From the NCBI GenBank assembly GCA_030148725.1, contig JASBSU010000016.1, forward strand, positions 1-38,348: 38,348 bases of DNA. Direction: 5' to 3'. Position numbers and translations under genes: made by a program. Under the pieces are notes generated by a model. That model was given only the letters and a program-made list of their open reading frames with translations. It did no database searches and had not been told where the DNA came from. This DNA is from Hyphomicrobium sp. (GTDB taxonomy: Bacteria > Pseudomonadota > Alphaproteobacteria > Rhizobiales > Hyphomicrobiaceae). The first letter of the stretch is position 1; the number at the start of each line of letters is the position of its first letter. Shown piece after piece: positions 8,291 through 16,899 of this stretch.

Positions 8291-9106
8291 TTGCAGTTTC
8301 CCGAGCTCTCTTACGCAAATCCGCAGGATCCGCCGCTCAAGCGCGGCATCATCCGCTTCCTAGAGCGACTCGCGGGACGCGACTACTTCGCTCCGCTGTA
8401 TGATGAATGGCGCGGCGTGCGACAGCGGACGCCGGAGCGGGCCATGCGGCCGATGCTGGATCTGGTCGGGGTCGAGCTGGAGATCGTCGCGCGGTGCTGG
8501 CCGCCGCAGATCGAAGCCGACCGTCCTTTGGTGATCGTCGCCAATCATCCCTACGGCATCCTCGATGGCATCGCTGCGCTGGCGCTGGCGGAAGACCTCG
8601 GCCGGCCGTTCAAGGTGCTGATCAATCTGGAGCTGCTGAAGGTTCCGGAACTCGAGCCGTACTCGTTACCGGTCGATTTTCGTGAAACGCCGGAGGCTCT
8701 GGAGCGCAACCTCGCCACGCGCAACGAGGCGATCCGGCTGTTGCGCGCGGGCACGACGATCATCGTGTTCCCTGCGGGCGGCGTCGCGACCGCGAAGCAT
8801 CCCTTCGGGCGCGCCGAGGAGCTGCCTTGGAAGACGTTCACGGCGCGCATGGTGCAGGCGAGCCATGCCTCCGTGCTGCCGGTTTACTTCGAGGGCCAGT
8901 GCGGGCCGCTCTTCCATCTCGCCTCGCGCATCAGCATGACTCTCAGGCTGTCGCTTTTGATACGCGAATTTCGCCGGCGCGTCGGCACGCGTCTGATCGC
9001 GCGCGTCGGCGATGTCGTGCCTTTCGAGCAGCTGCGGAATCGCAGCGATCGCCGTGCGCTGATGGCCGAGCTGTATGAGCGCGTGCACGTTTTGGGATCA
9101 GAGTGA
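8291..9106 (+). CDS. Lysophospholipid acyltransferase family protein (PlsC-like)
   Basis: A 271-residue acyltransferase that probably transfers a fatty acyl chain to a lysolipid or other glycerol-type acceptor at the inner membrane. The segment VIVANHPYGILDG carries the histidine and aspartate of the family active site, in the spaced form NHPxGxxDG seen in hemolysin-type and ornithine-lipid-type acyltransferases rather than the classic NHxSxxD of PlsC. A later IIVFPAGGVATAK block matches the FPEG-like motif III. No clear transmembrane helix is visible. The start is TTG 8291 with CCAGGAA at proper spacing upstream. It is divergent from the L,D-transpeptidase and convergent with queF. The specific substrate is unknown; ornithine lipid synthesis is one possibility but no partner gene is present here. 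Confidence 0.85.
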   Translation: MQFPELSYANPQDPPLKRGIIRFLERLAGRDYFAPLYDEWRGVRQRTPERAMRPMLDLVGVELEIVARCWPPQIEADRPLVIVANHPYGILDGIAALALAEDLGRPFKVLINLELLKVPELEPYSLPVDFRETPEALERNLATRNEAIRLLRAGTTIIVFPAGGVATAKHPFGRAEELPWKTFTARMVQASHASVLPVYFEGQCGPLFHLASRISMTLRLSLLIREFRRRVGTRLIARVGDVVPFEQLRNRSDRRALMAELYERVHVLGSE

Positions 9107-9164
9107 CACGAGTGGCGTCAAGCTTTGTATGCGGCAGGCGTAGCTCAAGCTGATAGCCCGCCAG

Positions 9165-9232
9165 AAGGCGCGGGGCGCCTTGCGCCCTGAGCATGCCGAG
9201 CTTTGCTCGCCATGCTGAAGCGATGCTGCTTC
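9165..9232. repeat. Cluster of three adjacent hairpins between acyltransferase and queF
   Basis: Three inverted repeats follow one another: 7-bp arms at 9165-9171/9175-9181 with a 3-base loop, 12-pair arms with one mismatch at 9190-9201/9205-9216 with a TTT loop, and 5-bp arms at 9217-9221/9228-9232. They lie between two converging genes. None is followed by a clear T-run. They could be a strong bidirectional stop, a REP-like palindromic element, or a structured RNA. Only the symmetry is seen. Confidence 0.5.
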
Positions 9233-9281
9233 GGCTATCCCGCACGGAAGCTTTACTCAGCTGGTGTCAGACCGGGAACAC

Positions 9282-9743
9282 TCAGCCGCGGCCGCGGTAG
9301 GGGGCGACGCCTTGGTCGGGGACCCAGAGGCCGTTCGGCGCGGGGCCAGTCTGCCAGAAGACATCGATGGGGATGCCGCCGCGCGGGTACCAATAGCCGC
9401 CGATACGCAGCCAAATCGGGTCCAGCAAAGCGACGAGGCGCTTTGCAATCGCGATGGTGCAGTCCTCGTGGAAGGCGCCGTGATTGCGGAAGGCGCCGAG
9501 GTAGAGCTTCAGCGATTTCGATTCCACGAGCCAGTCGCGCGGCACGTAATCGATGACGATGTGCGCGAAGTCGGGCTGGCCAGTGACCGGGCACAGCGAG
9601 GTGAACTCGGGCGCCGTGAAGCGGGCGAGATACTTTGCGTCGGGGTGCGGGTTCGGCACGCGCTCGAGCACCGCCTGCTCCGGGCTCTCCGGCAGCTTGG
9701 TTGCCTGGCCGAGGATGGTAACGGTGGTGTCCTTCTGGCCCAT
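9282..9743 (-). CDS. queF: NADPH-dependent 7-cyano-7-deazaguanine (preQ0) reductase
   Basis: Reduces the nitrile of preQ0 to the amine of preQ1, the last free-base step before insertion into tRNA as queuosine. The 153-residue protein is the short, single-domain QueF type. It carries the catalytic cysteine in [12 protein letters not shown] (Cys51) with Asp58 seven residues later, and the family motif ESKSLKLYL for NADPH binding. The substrate-binding glutamate-histidine pair (FHED) follows. It begins 19 bases after the queD stop and ends the run queE-queD-queF on this strand, so all three are likely on one transcript. A hairpin cluster lies downstream. Identification is firm. Confidence 0.96.
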   Translation of the reverse strand: MGQKDTTVTILGQATKLPESPEQAVLERVPNPHPDAKYLARFTAPEFTSLCPVTGQPDFAHIVIDYVPRDWLVESKSLKLYLGAFRNHGAFHEDCTIAIAKRLVALLDPIWLRIGGYWYPRGGIPIDVFWQTGPAPNGLWVPDQGVAPYRGRG

Positions 9744-9762
9744 GATCGCTCCGATGTTGGTC

Positions 9763-10146
9763 TTACTCAGCCGCCAAGCGCGACGGCGCCGGACCCGAGT
9801 AGATCGCGCCTTCGCGGCAGCTGTCGCGAGAGATCTCGATCTGTGCGAGGCCGGGGATGCGGTTCTGCAGCCGGTTCCACAGCCAGATGGCGATGCGCTC
9901 TAGAGTTGGGGCTTCAAGACCCTCGATCTCATTCAGTAGGCGATGATCGAGCGCGTCCTGCGCGTCGGCCATCATCTCGGCCAGCTCATCGAAATGGAAA
10001 ACGTAGCCGGTGTCGGGGCCGGGCAAGCCGTCAATCGTCACACGGGCGCGGAACGAGTGGCCGTGCATACGCGAGTTCGGGTGCCCCGGAGGAGCACTCG
10101 GCAGGTAGTGGGCGGCCTCGAACAGAAATTCTTTGTAGATGCGCAT
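9763..10146 (-). CDS. queD: 6-carboxytetrahydropterin synthase homologue lacking the usual catalytic cysteine
   Basis: QueD turns 7,8-dihydroneopterin triphosphate into 6-carboxytetrahydropterin, the substrate for QueE. The 127-residue protein has the zinc ligands His13 (FEAAH), His28 and His30 (MHGH), and the conserved glutamate near the C-terminus ([11 protein letters not shown]). In the textbook enzyme a cysteine lies four residues before HGH (CxxxHGH); here that position is Asn24 (sequence [10 protein letters not shown]). This was checked on the nucleotide sequence: the codon is AAC. The rest of the fold looks normal and the gene lies between queE and queF, so a queuosine role is still the best call. 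The cysteine in DSCREG might serve instead, or this could be a lineage variant. ATG 10146 overlaps no neighbour. Confidence 0.9.
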   Translation of the reverse strand: MRIYKEFLFEAAHYLPSAPPGHPNSRMHGHSFRARVTIDGLPGPDTGYVFHFDELAEMMADAQDALDHRLLNEIEGLEAPTLERIAIWLWNRLQNRIPGLAQIEISRDSCREGAIYSGPAPSRLAAE

Positions 10147-10218
10147 GCCGGGTCTCTAAGGGATTTTTTGCTGCAATTCCAGTAGGGCGCCGCGCGCTGA
10201 GGTCTCAGGGCCGGCGTC

Positions 10219-10845
10219 TCAGGGAATGCCGAGCAGCTTGTGGGTCTGCAGCGAAAGGCGCCAGCCGGGGTTGGCGCGGCAATAGGCGACGGCCTTTTGC
10301 GTGTTAACCGCGACGTCCGGGCCGTCCATGGGCTGGAGGTAGCGATTGGCGAACGCCAGCTCAAGGAGGGGCTCGGGATCGAGCCCGGCCTGGGGGAAAA
10401 CCAGCTTCAGTTCGTCTCCGGAGCGCTGCTGGAGGTCAGCTCCGGCCTTCGGGCTGACGCAGATCCAATCGATCTCCCGCGGGACCGGCAGGGTGCCGTT
10501 GGTCTCGATGGCGATGGTGAAACCTGCAGCGTGCAGGGCGTCGATCAGATCCCCGTCGACCTGCAACATCGGCTCACCGCCGGTCAGGACGACGTAGTCG
10601 CAGCCCGAGCCTTCGGCGGCGTCGCGGCAGGCTGTTGCAAGCTCAGGCGCTGTCGTGAAGCGTCCGCCGCCGTCGCCCGTGACGCCGACGAAGTCCGTGT
10701 CGCAGAACTGGCAGACGGCTTTGGCGCGGTCGGCCTCGCGGCCGGACCACAGATTGCAGCCGGCAAAGCGACAGAACACGGCCGGGCGACCGGCGTGCGT
10801 GCCCTCGCCCTGCAGCGTGTAGAAGATCTCCTTCACGGCATACAT
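10219..10845 (-). CDS. queE: 7-carboxy-7-deazaguanine synthase (radical SAM)
   Basis: Radical SAM enzyme that rearranges 6-carboxytetrahydropterin into 7-carboxy-7-deazaguanine. The iron-sulfur ligands are Cys30, Cys45 and Cys48, spaced CX14CX2C. This is the form with an insertion between the first two cysteines instead of the usual CX3CX2C, as in some characterised proteobacterial QueE proteins. The N-terminal YTLQGEG motif, the TGGEP motif near residue 90 for SAM binding, and ETNGT follow. The 208-residue length is normal. The start is ATG 10845, beginning MYAVKEIFYTLQGEG. It is the first gene of queE-queD-queF, with 72 bases to queD. Certainty about the function is high. Confidence 0.96.
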   Translation of the reverse strand: MYAVKEIFYTLQGEGTHAGRPAVFCRFAGCNLWSGREADRAKAVCQFCDTDFVGVTGDGGGRFTTAPELATACRDAAEGSGCDYVVLTGGEPMLQVDGDLIDALHAAGFTIAIETNGTLPVPREIDWICVSPKAGADLQQRSGDELKLVFPQAGLDPEPLLELAFANRYLQPMDGPDVAVNTQKAVAYCRANPGWRLSLQTHKLLGIP

Positions 10846-10912
10846 GCCGCATCCGTAATGGGCCGCGGCCGCGCGTTCAAGCGGCGTGGCGGTGATGCCG
10901 CGTCTGGAGGGT

Positions 10913-11941
10913 TCAGCCGGTAGCCTCGGGCGGCAACGCCGGACCGGTGCCGGCGCCGGTGCGCTCGATGGTTGCGGCGATGTCGGTGAGGTCGGCCCGC
11001 GTCAGGCTGAGGTTTGCGGCGCCGATCCAGCCGTCCACCTGCTCGGGAGCGCGGGCGCCGACAATAGCTCCGCTGATGCCGGGCCATGCAAGCACCCACG
11101 CGATCGCCACGGCACCTGCCGTCGTGCCATGCCGGTCGGCGATCTTTTGCATCGTGTCGGCCAGCGCCAGATTGGCCTTCAGCTTGTCGCCGGAGAACTC
11201 CGCGTTGCGCGAGCGCCAGTCATTCGGGGGCAGCGACTTGGCGCGCTCGGCGGTGAATGCTCCGGTGAGCAGGCCGGCCTGCATCGGGCTGTAGACGATG
11301 ACACCCGTTTCGTGGGCGAGGCACCAGATCAGATCGTTGGCGGCGAAGTCGCGGCGGATGGCGGAGAAGGGAGGCTGCAGCGTGTCGACGTGGCCGACCT
11401 TCTCGGCGGCTTCCAGTTGCGCGGCGTTGTGATTGGAAAGGCCGACGGCGCGCACCTTGCCTTCCTTCTTCAGATCGAGAAACGTGCCCCAATAGTCCTC
11501 GATGGCGGTGCCATCCCTCGCCGGCCAATGCATCTGGTAGAGATCGATACGGTCGACGCCGAGGCGCTTCAGCGAGGCTTCGCATTCGGCGCGGATGCTG
11601 TCGGGCCTGCCGACGTTCTGCGGCGGCGCCATGCGGTTGTTATCGTCCCAGCGCAGGCCGCACTTGGTGAACACGTAAGGGCGTTCTCCCTGCGGCATGT
11701 CGGCGAGCGCGCGGCGCACGACCTCCTCGGAATGGCCGAGGCCATAGATGGCTGCCGTGTCGATCCAGTTGATGCCGCGTTCGACGGCATGGCGGATGGC
11801 GGCGATGGACTTGGAGTCATCCTGCTCACCCCAGCCGACGGCCCAATCGCCGCCGCCGATGGCCCATGCTCCGAGCCCCACCGGCGTTATGTTCATGTCA
11901 GTGCGACCAAGTCGGCGTTTGGGAAGCGCGTCGGCAGTCAT
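10913..11941 (-). CDS. Aldo/keto reductase
   Basis: Likely NADPH-dependent cytoplasmic oxidoreductase that reduces aldehydes or ketones. The 342-residue TIM barrel has the full catalytic tetrad: Asp61 and Tyr66 in WIDTAAIYG, Lys93 in FTKCG and His138 in YQMHW. A cofactor-binding region follows (YSPMQAGLLTG, and the C-terminal IVGARAPEQV). The N-terminal LGRTDMNITPVGLGAWAIGG is typical of the AKR group that includes general stress protein 69 and YajO-like enzymes. ATG 11941 is preceded by GGGTGA. It sits between dps and queE on the same strand, with about 67 bases to queE. A link to queuosine synthesis is not implied. The physiological substrate is unknown. Confidence 0.9.
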   Translation of the reverse strand: MTADALPKRRLGRTDMNITPVGLGAWAIGGGDWAVGWGEQDDSKSIAAIRHAVERGINWIDTAAIYGLGHSEEVVRRALADMPQGERPYVFTKCGLRWDDNNRMAPPQNVGRPDSIRAECEASLKRLGVDRIDLYQMHWPARDGTAIEDYWGTFLDLKKEGKVRAVGLSNHNAAQLEAAEKVGHVDTLQPPFSAIRRDFAANDLIWCLAHETGVIVYSPMQAGLLTGAFTAERAKSLPPNDWRSRNAEFSGDKLKANLALADTMQKIADRHGTTAGAVAIAWVLAWPGISGAIVGARAPEQVDGWIGAANLSLTRADLTDIAATIERTGAGTGPALPPEATG

Positions 11942-11964
11942 GGTTCACCCGATGGCTGGAAAAT

Positions 11965-11992
11965 GAAACGGCGGCGGCACGGCGCCGCCGCC
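11965..11992 (-). terminator. Probable terminator after dps
   Basis: On the minus strand an 8-bp stem of only G and C (11992-11985 with 11977-11970) is followed by GTTTCATTTT. It lies 24 bases after the dps stop and before the aldo/keto reductase start. The T-run is interrupted, so strength is uncertain. Confidence 0.5.
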
Positions 11993-12015
11993 TCGGTTCG
12001 TGACGTCCGCTGCCA

Positions 12016-12543
12016 TCAAGGAGCGTGCTTCTCGCGCGTCGACTCATAGAGGAACCACAGTCGGCGTTCCGTCTCGTCGATCCAGTTTTCGATGAGGCTC
12101 GCTGTAGCGACGTCGCCGTGCTCGTCGCACAGATCGTGTGCTTCCTTGAGGCGGCCGGCGAAATCCTTGTTGTCGTCGCGGAGTTCGGCGAGCATGTCCT
12201 CAGGCGTCACGTAGTCGGCGTCGTTATCGAGGACGCGCTGCAGGCGGGCGATGTGACCGATGGAGTGGATCGTGGTTCCGCCGACTTTGCGCACGCGCTC
12301 GGCGATGTCGTCGGTCATCGCGAATATCTGATCGGCGTGCTCGTCGAGCAGAAGATGATAGTCGCGGAAATGCGGGCCGCTCATGTGCCAATGGAAATTC
12401 TTGGTTTTGAGGTAGAGCGCGAAGGTGTCGGCGAGAATAGCATTGAGGGCACCCGAGAGATCTCGGATGGCGTTGGTGTCGAAATTGCTCGGGGTTTGAA
12501 GGGGTGCCTTACGGCGTTCTGAGGCTTTGCTCATGGTGCTCAT
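12016..12543 (-). CDS. dps: Dps-family DNA-binding ferritin-like protein
   Basis: Twelve-subunit miniferritin that oxidises and stores iron using hydrogen peroxide and shields DNA under stress. Helix B begins with NFHWHMSGPHF and continues into LLLDEHADQIFAMTDDIAERVR, which together hold the inter-subunit ferroxidase histidines, aspartate and glutamate. The frame opens at 12591, but ATG 12543 has GAGGAG eight bases upstream, giving 175 residues; a second ATG at 12534 is possible. The basic N-terminal tail (SKASERRKAP) could bind DNA. It is followed by a GC-rich hairpin and preceded by a 412-base region without a convincing gene that should hold its promoter. No OxyR or ECF-sigma site was recognised. 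Confidence 0.93.
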   Translation of the reverse strand: MSTMSKASERRKAPLQTPSNFDTNAIRDLSGALNAILADTFALYLKTKNFHWHMSGPHFRDYHLLLDEHADQIFAMTDDIAERVRKVGGTTIHSIGHIARLQRVLDNDADYVTPEDMLAELRDDNKDFAGRLKEAHDLCDEHGDVATASLIENWIDETERRLWFLYESTREKHAP

Positions 12544-12955
12544 CCGGGATCTCCTCGGCGTTGTGTGCCGTGCAGGAAAGTATGCGCCCACTCATATGCG
12601 CATGCACAGGCTTGGTTGCGAGCCGACTAATGTCAGGTTGACGGGCGCCGTTCGACGCACATCTGCAGAAAGAACTTTTCAGAAACTTCGATCAATGACC
12701 GCGATCAAGGCCAGCTTCGGCCGTGTTCCATTGGCCGCTCGAACCAGGCCGTCTCGTCCTCGACCATGGTGCGCGTCAAGCCCGGCAAGTCGCCAAGTGG
12801 CGGCGAAGGCTGTGGATGCAACAAGAAGGGCGCGACGATTGATCGGGAGGCCATGCGCGAGGTACCCTGAAAGCAAACCCGCAGCAAAAATGGGCGCGTC
12901 AATGAACGCGCCCATTATGATATCGCGGTGCGGTGGCGGCAATCACTGTGCCGGC
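12544..12955. other. Intergenic region upstream of dps (no convincing gene)
   Basis: The 412 bases between dps and the carbonic anhydrase gene hold a strong minus-strand terminator (12885-12916) and presumably the dps promoter, which I could not place. Short open frames exist on both strands. The only one with gene-like third bases is a 34-codon frame from ATG 12766 to TGA 12870, whose product has a GCGC motif, but it has no ribosome binding site. No tRNA or known RNA was seen. Confidence 0.6.
12885..12916 (-). terminator. Intrinsic terminator after carbonic anhydrase gene
   Basis: On the minus strand an 11-bp stem (12916-12906 pairing with 12899-12889) with a 6-base loop runs into a TTTTT tract, about 40 bases after the stop of the carbonic anhydrase gene. 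This is a standard rho-independent terminator for that gene and insulates the downstream dps promoter region. Confidence 0.88.
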
Positions 12956-13705
12956 TCAGCGCTCGATACTGATCGTGCGGTCGTGAAGCGCCTGCAGGGG
13001 GCGATTATTGGTCGGGTACAGCTTGGCGAAGGCCTCGATCTGATCGCGCGAGGCGGTGACCGACTTGGAGAATACGATCCAGTCGACGATCTCGCTGCAG
13101 GGCGGCGTCGTGAGCGAGCCGGCGTAGCGGTAGAACTTCGAGCCGAGCGGGATCAGCTTGCTGAAGTCGATGTCGGCGTTGGCTTTGGCATCGCCGGTCG
13201 TCTGCGGAGCGACGTCCCAGAGCTTAGCGATTTCCGCGTTCGGGGCGCCTTCTTCGATCATGACGCCTAGCACGAGCAGCTTGCCGTCGGCGGCCTGGTT
13301 GACGAAGTGTGCTTCCATCGGCGTCGCTTTGCCGTCGATGGTGTGTTCGCTCGGATGATGAAAATGCATCTGCTGCAGGGTGTAGGTACGGCCGGCCAAT
13401 GTCGTCGTGTTGCCGGCGATAGCGCTTGCCTGGATGGTATGGCCGTTGTTGTGGACCATTGGGGCGAACGGCTTCCAATCGAGCGTTAGCGGCACGTCCT
13501 GGCCCGCATGAGCGTTGGTCAGGTTCACCGGTGATTGCTGGTGGCCTTTGCTGCAAGCGGCGAAGTCCTGGCTCAAGGTACCCCAGCGCTCTGGGGCGCC
13601 TTCTCCATCGTACGCCCAGTGGGGATGAGTTTCGTCGGCGAGGGCGACACTTGCCAGGGCCGCGGCGACAATGGCGATGCCGGCGCGGCGGATCATGGTT
13701 CGCAT
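12956..13705 (-). CDS. Alpha-class carbonic anhydrase, periplasmic
   Basis: Zinc enzyme that interconverts carbon dioxide and bicarbonate, here in the periplasm. A signal peptide covers about residues 1-24 (MIRRAGIAIVAAALASVALA). The alpha-class signature LQQMHFHHPSEHTIDG carries two zinc histidines and the gatekeeper glutamate, and the third zinc histidine follows in MEAHFVNQ. The N-terminal HWAYDGEGAPERW and the substrate-pocket SLTTPPCSE are conserved. Two cysteines (FAACSKGHQQSP and TPPCSE) match the usual disulfide. The frame opens with a TTG at 13717, but ATG 13705 is preferred; ATG 13696 is also possible and none has a strong Shine-Dalgarno site. It ends in a good terminator. A role in inorganic carbon supply or pH control is inference. 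Confidence 0.95.
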   Translation of the reverse strand: MRTMIRRAGIAIVAAALASVALADETHPHWAYDGEGAPERWGTLSQDFAACSKGHQQSPVNLTNAHAGQDVPLTLDWKPFAPMVHNNGHTIQASAIAGNTTTLAGRTYTLQQMHFHHPSEHTIDGKATPMEAHFVNQAADGKLLVLGVMIEEGAPNAEIAKLWDVAPQTTGDAKANADIDFSKLIPLGSKFYRYAGSLTTPPCSEIVDWIVFSKSVTASRDQIEAFAKLYPTNNRPLQALHDRTISIER

Positions 13706-13744
13706 GGAGAGGCTCAACTTGGCTGAGAATGAAGCGATAGCTCC

Positions 13745-14470
13745 CTAGGGAGCATATCCATTCTGCGCCCGCCAGCTTTCCCAACCCTTACGGCGCAAGT
13801 CGCACGCCGGACAGTGTCCGCAGCCGTAGCCCCACTCGTGGCGACGGGAGCGGATGCCGAGGTAGCAGGTGTGGCTTTCCTCGACGACCAATTCGACCAA
13901 GGGCTTGCCCCCGAGCTTGTTCGTCAGGTCCCAGGTGCCGGCCTTGTCGATCCACATCAGCGGTGTCTCAATCGTGACGGGCGTGTCAGTGCCGAGCGCT
14001 ATGGCCTTGGCAAGGGTCTGCAGGGTGTCGTTGCGGCAATCCGGGTAGCCGGAGAAATCCGTCTCGCACATACCGCCGACGAGTGTGCGGATGCCGCGGC
14101 GATAGCCGAGGGCGGCTGCATAGGTGAAGAACAGAAGGTTGCGACCTGGCACGAAGGTCGAGGGGAGGCCGGCTGCCGTGATCTCGATTTCGGCGTCGCG
14201 CGTCAGCGCGGTTTCACTGAGGCGGCCAAGCTCGGTCAGATCGAGCATGTGGTCAGAGCTGAGACGCTCATCCCATTCGGGTTTCATCTCGCGCAACGCG
14301 GCGCGCAATCTATCGCGCTGGCCAAGCTCGGCGGAATGCCGCTGGCCATAGTTGAAGCCGACGGTCTCGACGCGCTCGTATTTATCGAGTGCCCAGGCCA
14401 GGCAGACGGTCGAGTCCTGTCCGCCGGAGAATAGCACGAGCGCTGAAGTGGCCGGCATTGCAGTGTCCAT
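13745..14470 (-). CDS. queC: 7-cyano-7-deazaguanine synthase
   Basis: ATP-dependent enzyme that converts 7-carboxy-7-deazaguanine to preQ0 using ammonia. The PP-loop [11 protein letters not shown] lies near residue 10. The FVPGRNLLF motif is in the middle, and the zinc-binding cysteines cluster at the C-terminus (HTCYLG, then GCGHCPAC). The frame extends back to 14602, but ATG 14470 overlaps the preceding GFA stop by one base (TGATG) and starts right before the PP-loop, giving 241 residues; ATG 14458 is a second option. A 14-bp palindrome spans its stop codon. With queE, queD and queF it completes the preQ1 route except GTP cyclohydrolase (FolE), which is not in the window. Confidence 0.96.
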   Translation of the reverse strand: MDTAMPATSALVLFSGGQDSTVCLAWALDKYERVETVGFNYGQRHSAELGQRDRLRAALREMKPEWDERLSSDHMLDLTELGRLSETALTRDAEIEITAAGLPSTFVPGRNLLFFTYAAALGYRRGIRTLVGGMCETDFSGYPDCRNDTLQTLAKAIALGTDTPVTIETPLMWIDKAGTWDLTNKLGGKPLVELVVEESHTCYLGIRSRRHEWGYGCGHCPACDLRRKGWESWRAQNGYAP

Positions 14471-14847
14471 CAAAGACTCGCGCCATCGAATTTTCTGACG
14501 GTGAGCGCGTCGAGGTCGACGCCGTCCAGGCAACGCACGTTGATCGCGACCACCTGGGCGCCATCGGGCCGGCGGCCGCGCGAGAACGAGGAGATGCCGC
14601 ACTTGGAACAGAACAGGTGATGGATGACCTTGCGATTGAACTGGTAATCGGAAAGAGCCTCCTCACCGCTTAGGAGGTGGAAGCCTTCGTTCGGCGCGAA
14701 GGCCAGCAAACTGCCGCGCGCGCGGCAGATGGAGCAGTTGCAGGCGATGACGGGATCGATGCTGGTCTCGACTTCGTAGCGGACGGTGCCGCAGTGGCAG
14801 CCTCCGGTGTATTTTGTGCTTTGCGACATGGAGTTGTCCTGCGACAT
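14470..14847 (-). CDS. GFA/CENP-V family zinc protein
   Basis: Small 125-residue protein of the glutathione-dependent formaldehyde-activating (GFA) superfamily. It shows all the zinc-binding cysteines: CxC in [11 protein letters not shown], CxCxxC in [11 protein letters not shown], and CxxC in [10 protein letters not shown]. The family name comes from an enzyme that speeds S-hydroxymethylglutathione formation, but most members have no proven reaction, so formaldehyde handling is only a possibility, though a plausible one in a methylotroph-rich order. ATG 14847 has GGAAGG upstream; ATG 14829 is a second choice. Its stop shares one base with the queC start, so the two are translationally coupled. 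It is divergent from enolase. The same frame runs on through the antisense of enolase, and that extension is not coding. Confidence 0.88.
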   Translation of the reverse strand: MSQDNSMSQSTKYTGGCHCGTVRYEVETSIDPVIACNCSICRARGSLLAFAPNEGFHLLSGEEALSDYQFNRKVIHHLFCSKCGISSFSRGRRPDGAQVVAINVRCLDGVDLDALTVRKFDGASL

Positions 14848-14973
14848 GCCTAGCCTTCCGGGTGGGCGCGCGTCCCCTGTCGGGCAGTGCGCTTTCGGCC
14901 CTTTGCGCAATAGAAAAGAGCGGTTAAAAGGCGCCGGACCCTCCCATGCCCATTCGCGGCCTGCAACCCATAA

Positions 14974-16269
<1,296 letters not shown>

Positions 16270-16305
16270 CGCGATCACAAGAGCTTTTGCTTATCTCGAC
16301 GTCGA

Positions 16306-16336
16306 CATCCCGGGGCGCTGCTCCGGGATGTTTTTT
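16306..16336 (+). terminator. Intrinsic terminator after enolase
   Basis: A stem of about 10 bp (16306-16315 with 16321-16330, including one G-T pair) with a 5-base loop is followed directly by six T residues at 16331-16336, 36 bases after the eno stop. This is a classic rho-independent terminator. Its left arm shares ATCCCGGGGC with the hairpin after thrS. Confidence 0.93.
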
Positions 16337-16425
16337 ATTCCGGCGACGTCGGCACAGCGCTTTACCAGCCATTAAGCAACCGCGTGGGATAACACGGGTG
16401 TCCAACAGTTGCAGCGTAAGCGACA

Positions 16426-16752
16426 GTGCCAGTGCTGCGTCAGCCAAAAAAACATGATCGACGCTCCAGGCCACGGCAGGCGACGGTGTTGCTTCTCTGC
16501 CTAGGTTTAACGGCCTACTTTGTCCATCATGCCATCAATGGCAGGCACGGCTTCGAGGTGAGATCTCGGCTGATCGAAAGGTCAGCTTTGTTGGAGTTCG
16601 AGATCAAGAGCCTCGAAGCCGCGCGCGCCAAGCTCGAGCGCGACGTCGCGCTTCTTTCTCCCGCAAAACCCGATGCCGATCTCGTCGAAGAGATTTCGCG
16701 CGAGGTTCTGGGCTTCGTGCGCCCGGGCGATCAGGTGCTGACCAAGCCTTAA
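16426..16752 (+). CDS. ftsB: FtsB/DivIC family septum formation initiator
   Basis: Small bitopic inner-membrane protein of the division machinery that links early and late divisome proteins through FtsL and FtsQ. The 108-residue protein has a basic cytoplasmic N-terminus (RQPKKHDRRSRPRQ), one membrane helix at about residues 19-36 (ATVLLLCLGLTAYFVHHA), and a coiled-coil stretch at about 46-78 (leucine and alanine heptads in LIERSALLEFEIKSLEAAR). The end ISREVLGFVRPGDQVL is typical of the family. The only start in frame before the basic region is GTG 16426 (or GTG 16432), with a weak ribosome binding site. Its place between eno and pdhA is conserved in Hyphomicrobiales. The family call is good; the exact symbol is by analogy. 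Confidence 0.88.
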   Translation: MPVLRQPKKHDRRSRPRQATVLLLCLGLTAYFVHHAINGRHGFEVRSRLIERSALLEFEIKSLEAARAKLERDVALLSPAKPDADLVEEISREVLGFVRPGDQVLTKP

Positions 16753-16899
16753 GGCTTCGGCGGTCGCCGCAAGTTGCGACATTCGTCACAAATTGCTTCC
16801 GACACCTCAGTCGCAGGGTGCGCCTTGGTGCTTCTGGTTTTCATCGCGCCTGTCGAGTAGGGTCCGAATCCTGTGCTTCGGGTTCGCGGTGGGCTCCTG

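Noticed and set aside
9125-9240. Possible tRNA (TAGCTCA-like D-arm near 9130)
   Set aside because: No T-loop GTTCRA, no matching acceptor stem and no anticodon arm of the right spacing were found.
10846-10912. preQ1 riboswitch ahead of queE
   Set aside because: No short hairpin followed by the A-rich pseudoknot strand typical of preQ1 aptamers could be found.
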